Shown here in pieces: positions 22,440 to 34,500 of a stretch of 64,000 nt of DNA. Source of the DNA: Clitoria ternatea (taxonomy: Eukaryota; Streptophyta; Magnoliopsida; Fabales; Fabaceae); contig CM075675.1 in the NCBI GenBank assembly GCA_037962975.1, positions 50,576,501 to 50,640,500 of the forward strand, written 5' to 3'. Each line of letters begins with the position of its first letter. The stretch's first letter is position 1. The translations under genes were made by a program, and so were the position numbers. The notes beneath the pieces are model-generated. The model was not told where the DNA came from. It worked only from the letters and a program-made list of their open reading frames with translations, and did no database searches.

Positions 22440-24665
22440 TCAAGCATCCGCGGCTGAGGAATTCACAGTAGGAGCATTGAGGCCAGAAGTCTTGGTAGAC
22501 GAGGCATCGAGAGTGGGGGTGGCATCCAGAGGAACCACAAAATCCATGTGACCACCCAATTCGACCCCGACATTAGCCTCAACAGTTTCAGTAGCCACCA
22601 CCTCCTCCTCTTCAGAATCCGAGAGATCCATTATCTTTCCATCCACAACGATGCGGAATGGGTTGACGCCTTCTAGATTCAGCTCCAGGGAAGGATTCAG
22701 CACTTGTATCTGTTGTTGGAAAAGGTCGAAGGCAGGCATATATTTTTCCGATAGCTTCCTCACCGTGAAAAGCTTATAAGCTTCTCTCTTTTCCCTCTCC
22801 TTCTCTAAGGCAGACACCTCTGTCAGCTTGTCCCATGCCTCCCTCTTACCCATGCAAACCGAGCCATAAGCCTCCTCGACAGAGCTCAGCTGCCTACCAA
22901 GATTGGCATATTGCTTCGCGGCAGTAATCAGCTTTGTCTCGACCAATTTCTGCTCCCTCCGGGCTTCAGACAGCTCAGCCTTCGCCTGTTTAAGCTCGTT
23001 GGCCAGTCCCCCGATCTCCTTCAGGCCGCTATCGAGTTGCATGGCAGAGAAGTCGCGGGACTGTTGTAGTTGGTATTTTTCCTGAAAAAGAGTGGTTTTC
23101 TCCGCCTTCAACATCGCCAACTCCTTTTCTTGCTTGATGAACTTTTTCTCCAAGAACCGAGTCATTGAGGTCGCTCGGAGGTTGAACATATCTATCGCCT
23201 GACATATGGATGGCGCGCTCGAACCTTCAAAATTCTCTCGCCTCCTTAAAGACCACCGTCCGATCCATGAAACCCGGAACCGGGAACCAGACATCCCACA
23301 ATGAGCAAGCAGGATTACGGGTGCCACACAGAGACCTGTTGGCAAAACTCTCCCATCTCCTGTCTTTAAGCTCCATCTCACTGGCAATCCACTCCACAGA
23401 CACCTCCCCTATGGGGCTGGTTTCACCTGACCTTTGGCTCACCCGACACTGAAGCTCAAGAATCTCTTCTCCCTGCTCAGGGCTATCAAATATAATGACC
23501 CGAGAGACTCCCTCCCCAGCTTGATCTTCAGTGTGTCGGGGAGAGTTAGGATGGCTCACCCTGAAGTCCTTTGACCCCATTCCACCCTCCTGGCCAAGAT
23601 CCCCCGAGCGAGGCTTCTTAGATGGTCGCCCTTCTTCCCTCTCCAGTTGAGAAGTAGTCAGAACCATAGAGATTGGGACGACATTGGTGATAACCCGGGA
23701 AGAGTCCCCGGGAGCAGTAGAGCTCTCACCCTTTTGTGTCGCCTCTTTCCTACCTCTCGCTCGGGAATCCCTCCCAGGGTATAATTTCTTCAAATCCTTC
23801 AAAGAAATCTTCTCAGGGGCCATATCAGCTGCTCAAACATACACAATCGCTCAAAACACACAAACCAAAAACAACTAAAAGAGTATGTAGTAAAACAGAA
23901 ACTACTTTTACCTATCCAAGCGTCAAGAGAACTCGGATGAGGAGACAGAGCGATCAATGCCTAGGAGCTAAAGAAGATCCCCAAGTCGTTAGATAAAAAC
24001 TTAGCGTCCGTTCTCTCAGACAAGTTCAAGTCGTCCAAGGAAACTCGAAATTGAACCGGGTTGCGAGTCCAGTATAGTGGGAAATGTGGTTGAGAGTTAG
24101 GGTAATGCAATAAATCCTCTCCAGATGGGTCCGACCCAACTCGGAGCTTGAAGAAGCCCATTTTAAAGTTTTTATAGGATTGGTTGAAGGCTCTAATAAG
24201 GTTACGACGAGCAACACCATGGAGTGAAATCCACCCCGCGGGTGTCCCGGCCTTGGGGATCTTAGCATGGAAGAAGTAAAAGAATAAAAGAACATAAGGA
24301 GTGCGGCCAAAGTGCTCGCACAGTATCTCGAATGCCTGGACAAACGCCTAACCATTTGGATAAAGTTGAGTAGGGGCAATGTTCAACGCGCACAAAACCT
24401 CAATTTAAAACTCAGAGAAGGGAAAAGAAAGATGAAGTCGGGAGAAGAAGGTCTCGTACACGAAAGTAAAATCTAACTCACTAGGGTCATTACGCTCATG
24501 GCAAACCCTATCAGAGGCGGAACAACAAATGCATTCTACGTTATCGACCCAAGGTAGAGTGATTGAAAGTCCCTAATTCCCATAAACGAGCCACTGACTC
24601 CTCACTCTAAAGAGACGAAAGGATGAGTAACATTTCGTCCCTAAACCAGTCATAAACCCTCGCCA
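22440..24665 (-). pseudogene. Antisense gene in Tat element: Transposase_28-like domain plus coiled coil
   Basis: The first exon runs from about 24665 (MARVYDWFRDEM) to 23912 and resembles the 'putative gypsy type transposon' family (Transposase_28): DNVECICCSASDRVCHERND, then ALNIAPTQLYPNG, then TPAGWISLHGVARRNL. A predicted 83-nt intron (GTAAAAG donor at 23911, TTTGAGCAG acceptor ending at 23829) leads to exon 2, starting MAPEKISLKDL at 23821 and stopping at 22440. Exon 2 encodes SLWDVWFPVPGFMDRT, a long coiled coil, then LNLEGVNPFRIVVDGKI and an acidic tail. Exon 1 has in-frame TAA and TAG codons, and exon 2 has a frame change near 23230-23390. Its function is unknown; related antisense ORFs occur in Grande-type elements. 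Confidence 0.78.
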
Positions 24666-24887
24666 TGGATACACTCACAATAATTCCTAAAATTAAGTAA
24701 AAGGAGTTGAGAAATGAAGAAAGCCTAAAGCAAAGAGAAGCACTGACCTGACAAGAAGAAATGCTAAAGAGGGCCAGGGATGAAACAAGGACAGCAACAT
24801 AAATCACCGGGAAGTACAGAGCTACTTAACAAAAGAGGTGGAAGAATGTCCAAAGCCTGAAAACTTTGAAATGAAGAAGGAAGATGA

Positions 24888-24894
24888 ATTTATA
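24888..24894 (-). promoter_or_regulatory. Candidate TATA box of the antisense gene
   Basis: The minus strand reads CCTTATAAATTC about 220 bases upstream of the first Met codon of the antisense gene, in a 0.75-kb stretch (24666-25415) with no other coding. It would give the antisense gene its own promoter inside the element. Confidence 0.45.
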
Positions 24895-25398
24895 AGGAGG
24901 GGACACCTTTTGTTCATACCCCTTCATCCAACGGTGAGAATACAAAAAGCCAAGGGGGAGCAATGGACGCGATGTATCTAAGAGCTGACACCTCCAGGGG
25001 AGGCCACGTAATCCAAGATCCAATGATTAGGGATACGAGAGCCCTAGATCGACGAATGTACCGCTTCAAGACAACTTTGGGTGAAACAACGTATTTTTAA
25101 ATGACCTTGGGATACAGAAACAACGCAATCATGGAAAGCGCGTGCCTCCACTCCCTTGTGATAGCAAATGACGATTATCATTTTCCCGCCATGTGGCTAA
25201 GACTCGTCTTACCCGGAGATCCTTGCTCGGAACCAAGACTCGCCTCACTCGGGAATTCTCGCTCGAAAATAAAGCTTTACCCTCTCAAAATTTTTTCACC
25301 CAAGCAACAACTTTTCCCTCTCGGCAATTAGGGAAATCTCTATAGGAAGAATTTCGACTTGCATTTAAGCCACTTCGCTCGGCTTCACACCTAAGGTT

Positions 25399-25415
25399 CG
25401 TGGCTAGGGGGCTCT
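25399..25415 (+). other. Polypurine tract region
   Basis: A G-rich stretch, GTGGCTAGGGGGCTCT, ends directly at the 3' LTR and is the likely primer for plus-strand synthesis. Confidence 0.6.
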
Positions 25416-25643
25416 TGTCCCCCCCCTGAGTTTAGGGGGTGGGCCCCTCAAACCTCCTCACGTCATTTAGTAGTAGGTTGATTTAGGTCATAGCCTAATG
25501 GGCCGAGTCCCACTTTGTAACCTAGGTATAAAAGTACCTGTCGTACATACGTTGTAACCAAGTGACACATTATAGAGATTAACATACCTAATTTCTAGGA
25601 GGATTTGCCTAGGGTTTTGTGTTCTAAGCTCAGCGTGTGAACA
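25416..25643 (+). repeat. 3' LTR of the second Tat element
   Basis: Runs from TGTCCCCCCC to TGTGAACA with intact TG and CA ends, followed by the ACTCT target duplication. It is 17 bp shorter than the 5' copy, mainly through a deletion in the CCCCTAAACC stretch near its start. Confidence 0.93.
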
Positions 25644-25648
25644 ACTCT

Positions 25649-26760
25649 TCTATTAGAATTCTATCTTGTGCTATCAAGCCACCATAAATCAAAGTCTATT
25701 ACAAAACAAAGGCAAAACAATGCAAAGGCCCTTAGACTCTAACGTCTCGAGTGTCTTGCCCCATGTTATGAGAAATCTTTAAATTCCTTTAACTTTAAAT
25801 GTTGATCTTATAGGGAAACTCTAGTTTCTTCAAGCCTTTTTCAATTAAGAATTAATATTTGTAAAAATAAAAAAAGATTGTTAGAACTAAGACGATTGGT
25901 ATTCTTAAAATTTTGTGTAATAACAAATGAAAAAGACTTAAGTGAGAAATGTATGTTAAAAACTAATAGGTATATTAAATGTGCACAGGCTTCTAAGTCT
26001 GTCATGTCTAATTTCAAAATTTGGTTAAAGACTTAAAAGACTTTAGAGATGATGAAACAAATTATTTGTTGCTTTTCAAGTCTATTAAGAGAGTGTGCTC
26101 AAGAAGTTTAACACTTTAAACCTCTCAATTGGTACAATTGGCACAACAACGAGAACAAACCAAAAAGACTCAAAATGACTATCACAAAAGATACACTTAC
26201 TTTATTTCAAAAACTGTTTATTCACTATCTTTGAAAAATTTTCTCTCCATCTCCAACAATAAAAATCATGAAAAATAAAAATATATGCAAGAGAGACATG
26301 CAAAAGGCTAGATACTTAATTGATTCTATCACAAGCTTTCATTTAAAAAATTATTACTTTTTTTCCTTTTCTATCCATCAAAATAATATATTTTTAATAT
26401 TATTTTCACTCTAGCTTTTGTTATTCTATTTATTGTTTTCTTATTTCATTCTATCCAATTCCTTTCTCAATCAAACAAGGTGTAAATCTCTAGTGTTTCA
26501 TTAATTTATAAAAAAAATTAAGTTTGGTAACAAAATACGTTTTAAAAAAAGTTATTTTTTTTTTAAAATATCATTCATTATTGCATGATGCAATTGCACG
26601 CGCCTTGAAATTCATTAGTATTTTTAGTTTGTTTTTTAAAAGCATTAAAACTGTGACGCGGGAAATGACAAAGAGAAAATAAAAAGAACAATAATTATAT
26701 AATTATTAGGAAGAGAAAAGAAAAAAAAGGAAAAAAAAAGAGAAGAGGAGGGGTAAGTAG
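25649..26760. other. Intergenic, no gene seen
   Basis: AT-rich sequence between the Tat element and the FHY3-like gene. Only short chance frames are present. The last 100 bp before 26760 are purine-rich. Confidence 0.6.
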
Positions 26761-26771
26761 AAGATACGCGA

Positions 26772-26777
26772 CACGTG
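26772..26777 (+). promoter_or_regulatory. G-box near the start of the FHY3-like gene
   Basis: CACGTG within GACACGTGCGAG. A telo-box, AAACCCTAA, follows at 26830-26838. Both motifs are common around plant transcription starts. Their use here is inferred from position only. Confidence 0.45.
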
Positions 26778-26838
26778 CGAGGGTCGAAGAGAGTGGGATT
26801 GGGGAACTCAGGAAACAGAGGGGGTTTGGAAACCCTAA

Positions 26839-26923
26839 GCATCGAACCTCCTTCCTCCACTCGCTCATGCTCCTCGCGTGAAGTTTCTTTCTTCAATTTC
26901 AAACAGATCAATCTCTCTCTCTG
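26839..26923 (+). other. Probable non-coding first exon of the FHY3-like gene
   Basis: A CT-rich leader-like stretch (CTTTCTTCAATTTC, CTCTCTCTCTG) ends in a good donor, CTG/GTAATT, at 26923/26924. The exact transcription start is not visible. Placing this exon in the gene is inference from orientation and from the open acceptor at 31481. Confidence 0.45.
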
Positions 26924-27593
26924 GTAATTACTCTCTCCGATTATTCCTCCTCTTTATATTTATTTTCTTTTGGCCTTTTCTCTCGATAATTAATCATTCA
27001 TTATTCACTTACTCCACTTGAAACATTCGCGCGCGCGCGTGTCTCTTTGTCACAATTCCCACGTTGAACTTGAATTTTTAACCTTCTCTGCCGTGTTATT
27101 TCGCTTACTAGTAGCTTCAATTTAATGTAATTTCGTTGTTCATGATTCTGAAATTGAAGCCCTTAGTGATATAGTTGGCCATTGGATTGAATTATCAATT
27201 ATCTGAATTGAACTGTCATAGCATAAGGTAAAGATAAGACAGTGTGAGTAATGCTTTCCTGTTTTGGTTTGAGGATACATTGTATTGTATTGTTATGTTA
27301 ATGTTGGTTGATGTTGCATAGTTTTCGAGGTTATTTTTGTTTCAATTATGACTCCTTGTTTGGAATGTTTTGTTTTCTTGGTTAATAGTTTGCTTATGTT
27401 TTTAGCATTTGCATTTGTGTGCTTCTTTTCCTAAGTCTTTGAATGCAATGCTTTTGGTAGCCCAAGATGGATGCTCCTTCTTTAGCACCATGTTTTTACT
27501 GCTGATTTATGCTTCCTGTTTTCGTTCAATTTGATGTACACATACTTGGTTTAAGTGTGATAATGTAAGCTGTTTCAACTTCTTTCTTCTTAG

Positions 27594-27899
27594 GAGAGAT
27601 GTGTCATATGTGGTATTTTCGCTAGAGATCCCGGAGTGAAGAACTTGAGGCAAATGATAGCTTATGATGCAATTACTCATCTTGATTTGATCCTTACGAT
27701 CGTTGACTCTATGTTTCTGAATAGTGGGGAGGGACTTGGAAACTCTGCAATGATTGTATTGTGTCTAATGTAGCTGATTGCAATTGTATAATTCGTGTGA
27801 TTAGAGGATCAGACAAAAAGGAGGAGGCAATTTATGTGAAGGGTCCAAAATTCTCGTTGATTTTGTGTCATTATTGCATGCTGAAATCCTATAGTTTAG
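27594..27899 (+). other. Probable second non-coding exon of the FHY3-like gene
   Basis: It follows a pyrimidine-rich acceptor (TTTCTTCTTAG) and ends in a possible donor, TTAG/GTATTA. It contains several short upstream ATG frames. The short open frame at 27761-28087 crosses the proposed donor and has no recognisable family, so I do not call it a gene. Confidence 0.35.
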
Positions 27900-28154
27900 G
27901 TATTAACTGTTTTTTCTTTTTATATGGTAATCTGTTTGTTTCTATTGCTGGTCATTGGAGGCAAATGAGGTGGAGTCACGTTCAACTACGGTTTGAGTCT
28001 CACTTTGATAAACCTGACATGAGTGGAGTGGAAATAGAATTTCCCCATAAAATTTTAGTCGGTATTTGGTTGTTGTTGGATTCCTGATCATGGCTGCTTT
28101 ATTCTGGTTTCAATAGTCCTTTGATTTGGAAAAACTAATGTTGGTTATGGTCAA

Positions 28155-29027
28155 GGTTGTTAGAATCAAGATTCTACCTAGAATCATGAGGCTCTGGCGA
28201 CTCGTAGAATCGAGAGTCTAGGTACAATCATGATTCTATCTGTTATTTAAAAAATAAATAAAATGACATACCTATACATAGACAAGATACAAAACACTAA
28301 ATAAATTCAACTGAAGCTGAAATTTAAATGCTGTTCCTGTGTTGCTAACTAACAGATTTCAACATCACAAACACTAACAAATTTCAGCATCAAATTTACA
28401 ATTCTTAAGTCTTAACTATTAGTAACCATCTTAATTCTTAACTAAGATTCTTAACTCATAAGCCTAAATTAGTAAGTAACTAAGTAGTAAGTAGTAACTA
28501 AAAACTAATAGTCTCTGTTAACTATTAATAATCACAGAAAACGGGTAGGTACACTCACTGAGTCACTGTGGCAGGGAGGGAAACTCGCCGGAGGAGGGAG
28601 GACCGAGGAGAAGTGACCCCCCGAGTGGAGGAGGGGAGCCGAGAAGATCGCAGCACAGAGTCTCAGATGACCATCGTCTCTGACCACTGTCACTGCTGTG
28701 TGTGAGACACAACCAAGGCAGAGAGCAACAGATGGACGAAGCTGACACACGAAAAAAAGAGGGGAGAGACACACAAAGAAAACAGGGCAGGGAGAGGCAC
28801 TCGAATGAGAGGGTTAGGGTTCGTCTTTCAGTTTTTAATTGGCCTTCGTAAAACAACGTCGTTCACATGTTTTAGGGCAAAGAAAAAACAAGTAAAATCA
28901 GTAGAATCTGTAAAATCTACCCGTTTCTACCATTTGAGTCTGGGTCTACCGATTTTACCTCAAAAATGGTTCTAGCTCTGATTTTACACAAATTTCCACC
29001 TGGACTAGAAATGCGATTCTAACAACC
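28155..29027. mobile_element. Non-autonomous DNA-transposon-like insertion in the 5' intron
   Basis: The ends are inverted repeats: GGTTGTTAGAATC at 28155-28167 and its exact complement GATTCTAACAACC at 29015-29027. Weaker matching continues inward for about 10 bp. The interior (873 bp in all) has no transposase. A target duplication is not clear: flanks ATGGTCAA and ATGTTTAT match only partly. The family is unassigned. Confidence 0.6.
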
Positions 29028-31481
29028 ATGTTTATGATGATGATTATTTACTAGGGGATCAATACTTTGAATAATATTATTTTCAATTAAATAAGTTGTG
29101 TGTGTGTATATATATGCATAGCATTAGTAAGTAGTAACCAACACAAATGCTAATACTAATAGTAGCTTTTGTTTTCATGTGTCCCTCTCTTTTTTCATTT
29201 TATTTTACCTTAAATTTGGCTCTTTTTTTCGTAGTGGATCTCACTCAAGTTAAGGAAAAATATGTGTGCGTCTTACTATTTAATACATATACTGTTCAAT
29301 ACACACTAACCATAAACAAAGAAAGCAGAGAGATGACACTGATGCAGAAAAGCCTTTCATTCCCTTCCGTTTGTGAAAGGTTCCGAAAAAGTTCATGATC
29401 TATACACCAGAAAAAAAAACAAGCAAACAATTTTATTTCTCAACAATGGCTAAGACAATTTTGCGGTTATATATGCAGGGAATATGCTCCACAACAAATG
29501 CCCCAAACACTAACATAAATGTTATACAGTACAACACCACAGAACCTTACTTTGGTTAATCCTCTGGGAATCCTTTAAACTTATTGTGAAAATTTCACAA
29601 TATTGAGATCAAGTCCAGTATCCTTCAAAAGATCCTGAAAGTTCCTCTTAGTTATGTCAAGCTTCAAGTCAATTTAAAGAGTAAGAAACAAGTGAGCTCA
29701 ATTTTCAGAATTGGTGCAACACATTGCTGTGTAATATCCTTCTGACTGAATTCTTGTGAGTTATAATTTAGATTTACCAACATGAGCACCAGCAATAGGG
29801 TATTAGAGAAATGTCATCTCAAGGGTTTTTCTCTCTACCCATTTTTTGTGAGATGAGATCTTGTTTATAGCCTGACTTTGTTGCTTTGCTAATGGCTTAT
29901 GTTAAAGCCAGTTTCACAAACTATTTTTCTTTTCTTGTTCATTTTCTTTTCCTGTTATTGGGGCTCTTATTCTCCTTAGATTTACCTTGCTTCTCTCCTA
30001 ATTTAGCATACTTGTATTTTCTTTAAAACTTTTGGATTTAGCATACAAGACAAGAGACTAACAAAACAGTTCCCTTTAATATCTGATAAAGAAACACACT
30101 AACAAAGATGAGTGGAACCTTGGACTTTATAAGTTCTTGATACTTGGTTCTTCTCAGTCACATGTCTTGACAATATAAGTTCATTTTGCTGTTTTTTTGT
30201 TTGTTTGTGAGGGGGCGCCTTTTTTGTGGGGGGCTGAAGTTTATAACTTCCATCTGGATGTGGTTGGTTGGCTACATAAATCAAATAATGCTGTTCTGGC
30301 TTGTCTAAACCCAATTCTTTTGAGTGGTCACTTTTTTCTGATCTTATCTTCCCTGCATTGGAGCTTATCCAATGCAATAATCTCATCTGTGTCTCTTTTT
30401 GGTCTATTATTGCCTAACATTTAGTCCCATAAAGCATTACTAATCTCATGATTGGTCAAATTTACCTTTTAGCTTTAGAGGTATCTTTTTATCACAAATG
30501 ATACCTGAAACATCTCTCCATTTCATCCAACCAGCTAAGCTCGAATCTGATGATATATGTCTCCTCTCGATCACTTTATATGTTAGACCCAAGATGCCTA
30601 AATTGTTTTTGACATCTGGTATGATATCAATTTTTTGTCTTCAAGCTGGTGCTACCTCATGTTACCGAACTTGTATTCCATGGAAGTACTCTAGATCTGT
30701 GATTTAATTCCTCTGTCTTCTGGAGATTTGTAACACCTGCTACTAGAAAATAATCTTCCTTAATGCTTATGGCAACATCCAAGCTATGTAACTATTTACA
30801 CATTTCACCGGAGCATAAAACTCATATTTTAAAGGAAACTTATTTGCCTCAGCAGTTAATAAGATAAATTTAGAAGATTTGTGATTTAGCATATATTTGA
30901 TATGAAGTGCATTGTCATTTTAAGGTTTTCCCATAAAGGTATGCAGACTGGGCAGGTCTTCTCCATTCAAATTTTCTTCTTTCATTTGTTAGTTTTTGGA
31001 GGATCCTTTGTCCTTGAATTAGTCAATTAACAGTCAAGTTGTTGCTTTGTGCAACATTTGAAATTGTGCAGTAATGATAAGATGATTTCTGTGGCAACCA
31101 TCATTTTCTGTTTAAGACCCTAGTAGAATTTTGGACCCACCCTCGCTCTATATTGTCATGTGGCTCTCTTTTAAACTGGAAGCATTGGTTACTGATTGAT
31201 GCTTTAAATTCTGCACATATGCTTATTATCAACAATTGTTTGCTGGCTATAAGAAAGCTATACTGTCAGTTCTTTTATACAATGGGTTAACTTCCTTAAG
31301 CCTTTAAACTAGCAGAATTGTTATTATTTTTCCCCATCTGTTATAAGTTAAAATTTCTTGTCATGACCTACATTGGTTCCTAGAAAACACATAATCACAT
31401 ATGGTGGCAATTTAAATGTTATTGAGGTGGACTGAACTGCTTTACTTAATGCCTTGACATGATATTCTTTATAATTTTCAG
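29028..31481 (+). other. Remainder of the long leader intron
   Basis: No protein pattern is seen in this AT-rich stretch. It ends in a strong acceptor, TTTATAATTTTCAG, at 31481, 31 bases before the start codon. Short frames on both strands look like chance. Confidence 0.5.
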
Positions 31482-31512
31482 TGCCTTTGAAATCATCAAA
31501 GCTGTTTTCATC

Positions 31513-34500
31513 ATGGATATAGATCTTCGGTTACCTTCAGGTGAACATGATAAAGAGGATGAAGAAACAACTACAATTGATAACATGTTGGACAGTGAGG
31601 AAAAATTGCATAATGGTGGTATAGATGGTAGAAATATAGTTGATACTGGTATTGAGGTACATGCTCTGAATGGAGGAGATTTGAATTCGCCCACTGTTGG
31701 TATGGTAATGTTCAAGGAAGATACAAATCTTGAGCCGCTTTCTGGCATGGAATTTGAGTCTCACGGGGAAGCTTATTCATTCTACCAAGAATATGCTCGA
31801 TCAATGGGATTCAACACTGCAATACAAAATAGTCGTCGTTCAAAAACATCTAGAGAATTTATAGATGCAAAATTTGCTTGTTCCAGATATGGAACTAAAC
31901 GGGAGTATGACAAATCATTCAATCGACCACGTGCACGACAGAACAAACAAGATTCTGAAAATTCAACTGGTCGAAGATCTTGTTCTAAGACTGATTGTAA
32001 AGCAAGCATGCATGTAAAAAGAAGGCCAGATGGAAAATGGGTTATACATAGTTTTGTGAAGGAGCATAATCATGAGCTCTTACCCGCTCAAGCAGTCAGT
32101 GAACAAACAAGAAGAATGTATGCTGCGATGGCTAGGCAGTTTGCTGAATACAAAACTGTGGTTGGTCTCAAGAACGAGAAGAATCCATTTGATAAAGGTC
32201 GGAATTTGGGCCTGGAGTCAGCGGAGGCTAAACTAATGCTTGACTTTTTTGTACAGATGCAAAATCTGAATTCTAACTTCTTTTATGCGGTAGATCTTGG
32301 TGAGGATCAACGTCTGAAAAATCTTTTATGGATTGATGCTAAAAGTAGGCATGATTATATCAACTTTTGCGATGTAGTATCATTTGATACCACCTATGTT
32401 AGAAATAAATACAAGATGCCTCTTGCACTTTTTGTTGGAGTGAACCAGCACTATCAATTTATGCTGCTTGGGTGTGCCTTCATGTCAGATGAAAGTGCCT
32501 CCACTTATTCCTGGCTATTACGGACATGGCTGAAAGGAGTTGGTGGTCAAGTTCCAAAAGTAATAATTACTGACCATGACAAGACTTTGAAGTCAATTAT
32601 TTCAGATATCTTTCCCAGTGCTTGTCATTGTGTTTGCTTGTGGCATGTATTGGGGAAGGTATCTGAAAATTTTGCTCCTGTAATTAAAAAACATGAGAAT
32701 TTTATGGCAAAATTTGAAAAATGCATATATAGGTCCTTGAGCAGTGATGATTTTGACAAGAGATGGTGGAAAATTCTTGATAGGTTTGAACTTCGAGAGG
32801 ATGAATGCATGCAGTCATTATATGAAGATCGTAAGTTGTGGGTGCCAACATTCATGAAGGATGTATTTTTAGGTGGTATGTCTACTGTCCAGCGATCTGA
32901 AAGTGTAAATTCCTTCTTTGACAAATATGTTCATAAGAAGACCTCTGTCCATGATTTTGTCAAGCAGTATGAATCAATCTTGCAAGAGAGGTATGAAGAG
33001 GAAGCAAAAGCAGAATCTGATACTTGGAATAAAATGGCAACACATAAAACTCCTTCTCCCTTTGAGAAGAGTGTTTCAGGGATTTTCACACATGCTGTAT
33101 TCAAGAAGGTTCAGGCTGAGATTGTAGGTGCAGTTGCTTGTCATCCTAAAGCTGACAGGCAGGATGAGACAACTGTTGTTCACAGGGTTCACGATATGCA
33201 AACAAATAAAGATTTCTTTGTTGTGGTGAATGAAGTGAAATCAGAGTTGTCTTGTCTATGTCGGTTATTTGAATATAAAGGTTTTCTTTGTCGCCATGCA
33301 TTAGTTGTTCTACAATATTCTGGCCATTCAGTGTTCCCATCTCAATATATTTTGAAGCGGTGGACAAGAGATGCAAAGCTCAGGAATATAATAGGAGAAG
33401 AATCTGAACATATGCTGACTAGGGCGCAACGATACAATGATTTATGTCAGCGAGCACTGAAACTGAGTGAAGAGGGATCGTTGTCTCAAGAGAGTTACAG
33501 TTTGGCATTCCATGCACTGCATGAGGCACACAAAAGTTGTGTGAGTGTTAACAATTCTAGTAAGAGTCCTGCAGAAGCTGGTACATCAGGGGCTCATGGT
33601 CAGCTTTCCACTGAAGAAGATACCCAAAGTAGAAATATGGGCAAGTCAAACAAAAAGAAGAATCCAACTAAAAAGAAAAAGGTTTGTTGTTTTTAAGCAC
33701 TTGACTTCTAGACTTCTATTCTATGTTTAAGCTATCACGACATGCTTTCTGGATTGCAGGTGAACTCCGAAGCAGAAGTGATGACAGTTGGGGCACTAGA
33801 CAACTTGCAACAAATGGTACCCTCCGACTTTTAGTGTTTTTTTTTTGGATAATATCCTCCTACTTTCAGTTAACCTTTGATCATATAGTCCTGAGGATAG
33901 AAGGCTTTTAGATTTGGGGATAAAAAACTTGTAGATGAATTACAAGGTTGATGTTCAGGGATTTACTAATTTATGTGAACCTAGAGGGTAGTATTATGGA
34001 ATGTTACGTGCAAATTCCAATGTAGTTTGATAGATACTTGTGTCTGCTTGCTTGAAGTAAACCGCATTCCAGTTAAAAGCAATATTCTTTCTTTTGTAGG
34101 AAAAATTCAGCACCAGAGCTGCGGTGCCAGTAACACTTGAGGGTTATTATGGTACACAACAGGGGATGGTATGGATATGATATACTGCAGTTCTAGTATT
34201 TTGTTATTTAGTTAGGTGAGTGAACTTCATAAATATATTTTTATTTGTTGGTTTAGTTGAACTTAATGGGACCAACACGTGATGATTACTACGGGAATCA
34301 ACAGACTCTTCAGGGCCTGGTATGTAGAATGAATTGTGATTAATTTGTTTTATAGTTTTAACAGTGCAATAATTTAGAAACTGTTTTACGTGTAGGGACC
34401 AATAAGTTCGATACCAACGAGTCATGATGGTTATTATGGTGCACATCAGGGCATGTCTGGTCTGGTATGGTTCACTAAAGCCTATTCTGTACCCTGTAAT

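Larger units (their letters stand above)
14253..25643 (+). mobile_element. Tat-lineage Ty3/gypsy retrotransposon (Grande/Retand-like) with antisense gene
   Basis: The element is bounded by LTRs of 245 and 228 bp and by a perfect 5-bp target duplication, ACTCT, at 14248-14252 and 25644-25648, so both ends are certain. Plus-strand order is LTR, PBS, gag, protease, RT, RNase H, archaeal-type RNase H, integrase, tandem repeats, antisense gene region, polypurine tract, LTR. Antisense extra ORFs between integrase and the 3' LTR are known in Grande-type elements. The sense genes are heavily mutated, mainly to TAG and TGA, so the copy is defective. Confidence 0.93.

Noticed and set aside
28532..28856. 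Minus-strand frames of 80-97 codons
   Set aside because: Within the inverted-repeat insertion, low-complexity Ser/Pro/Leu composition, no family.
31459..31512. Upstream 18 codons of the FHY3-like frame
   Set aside because: They span the intron acceptor at 31481; the family protein begins at the ATG at 31513.
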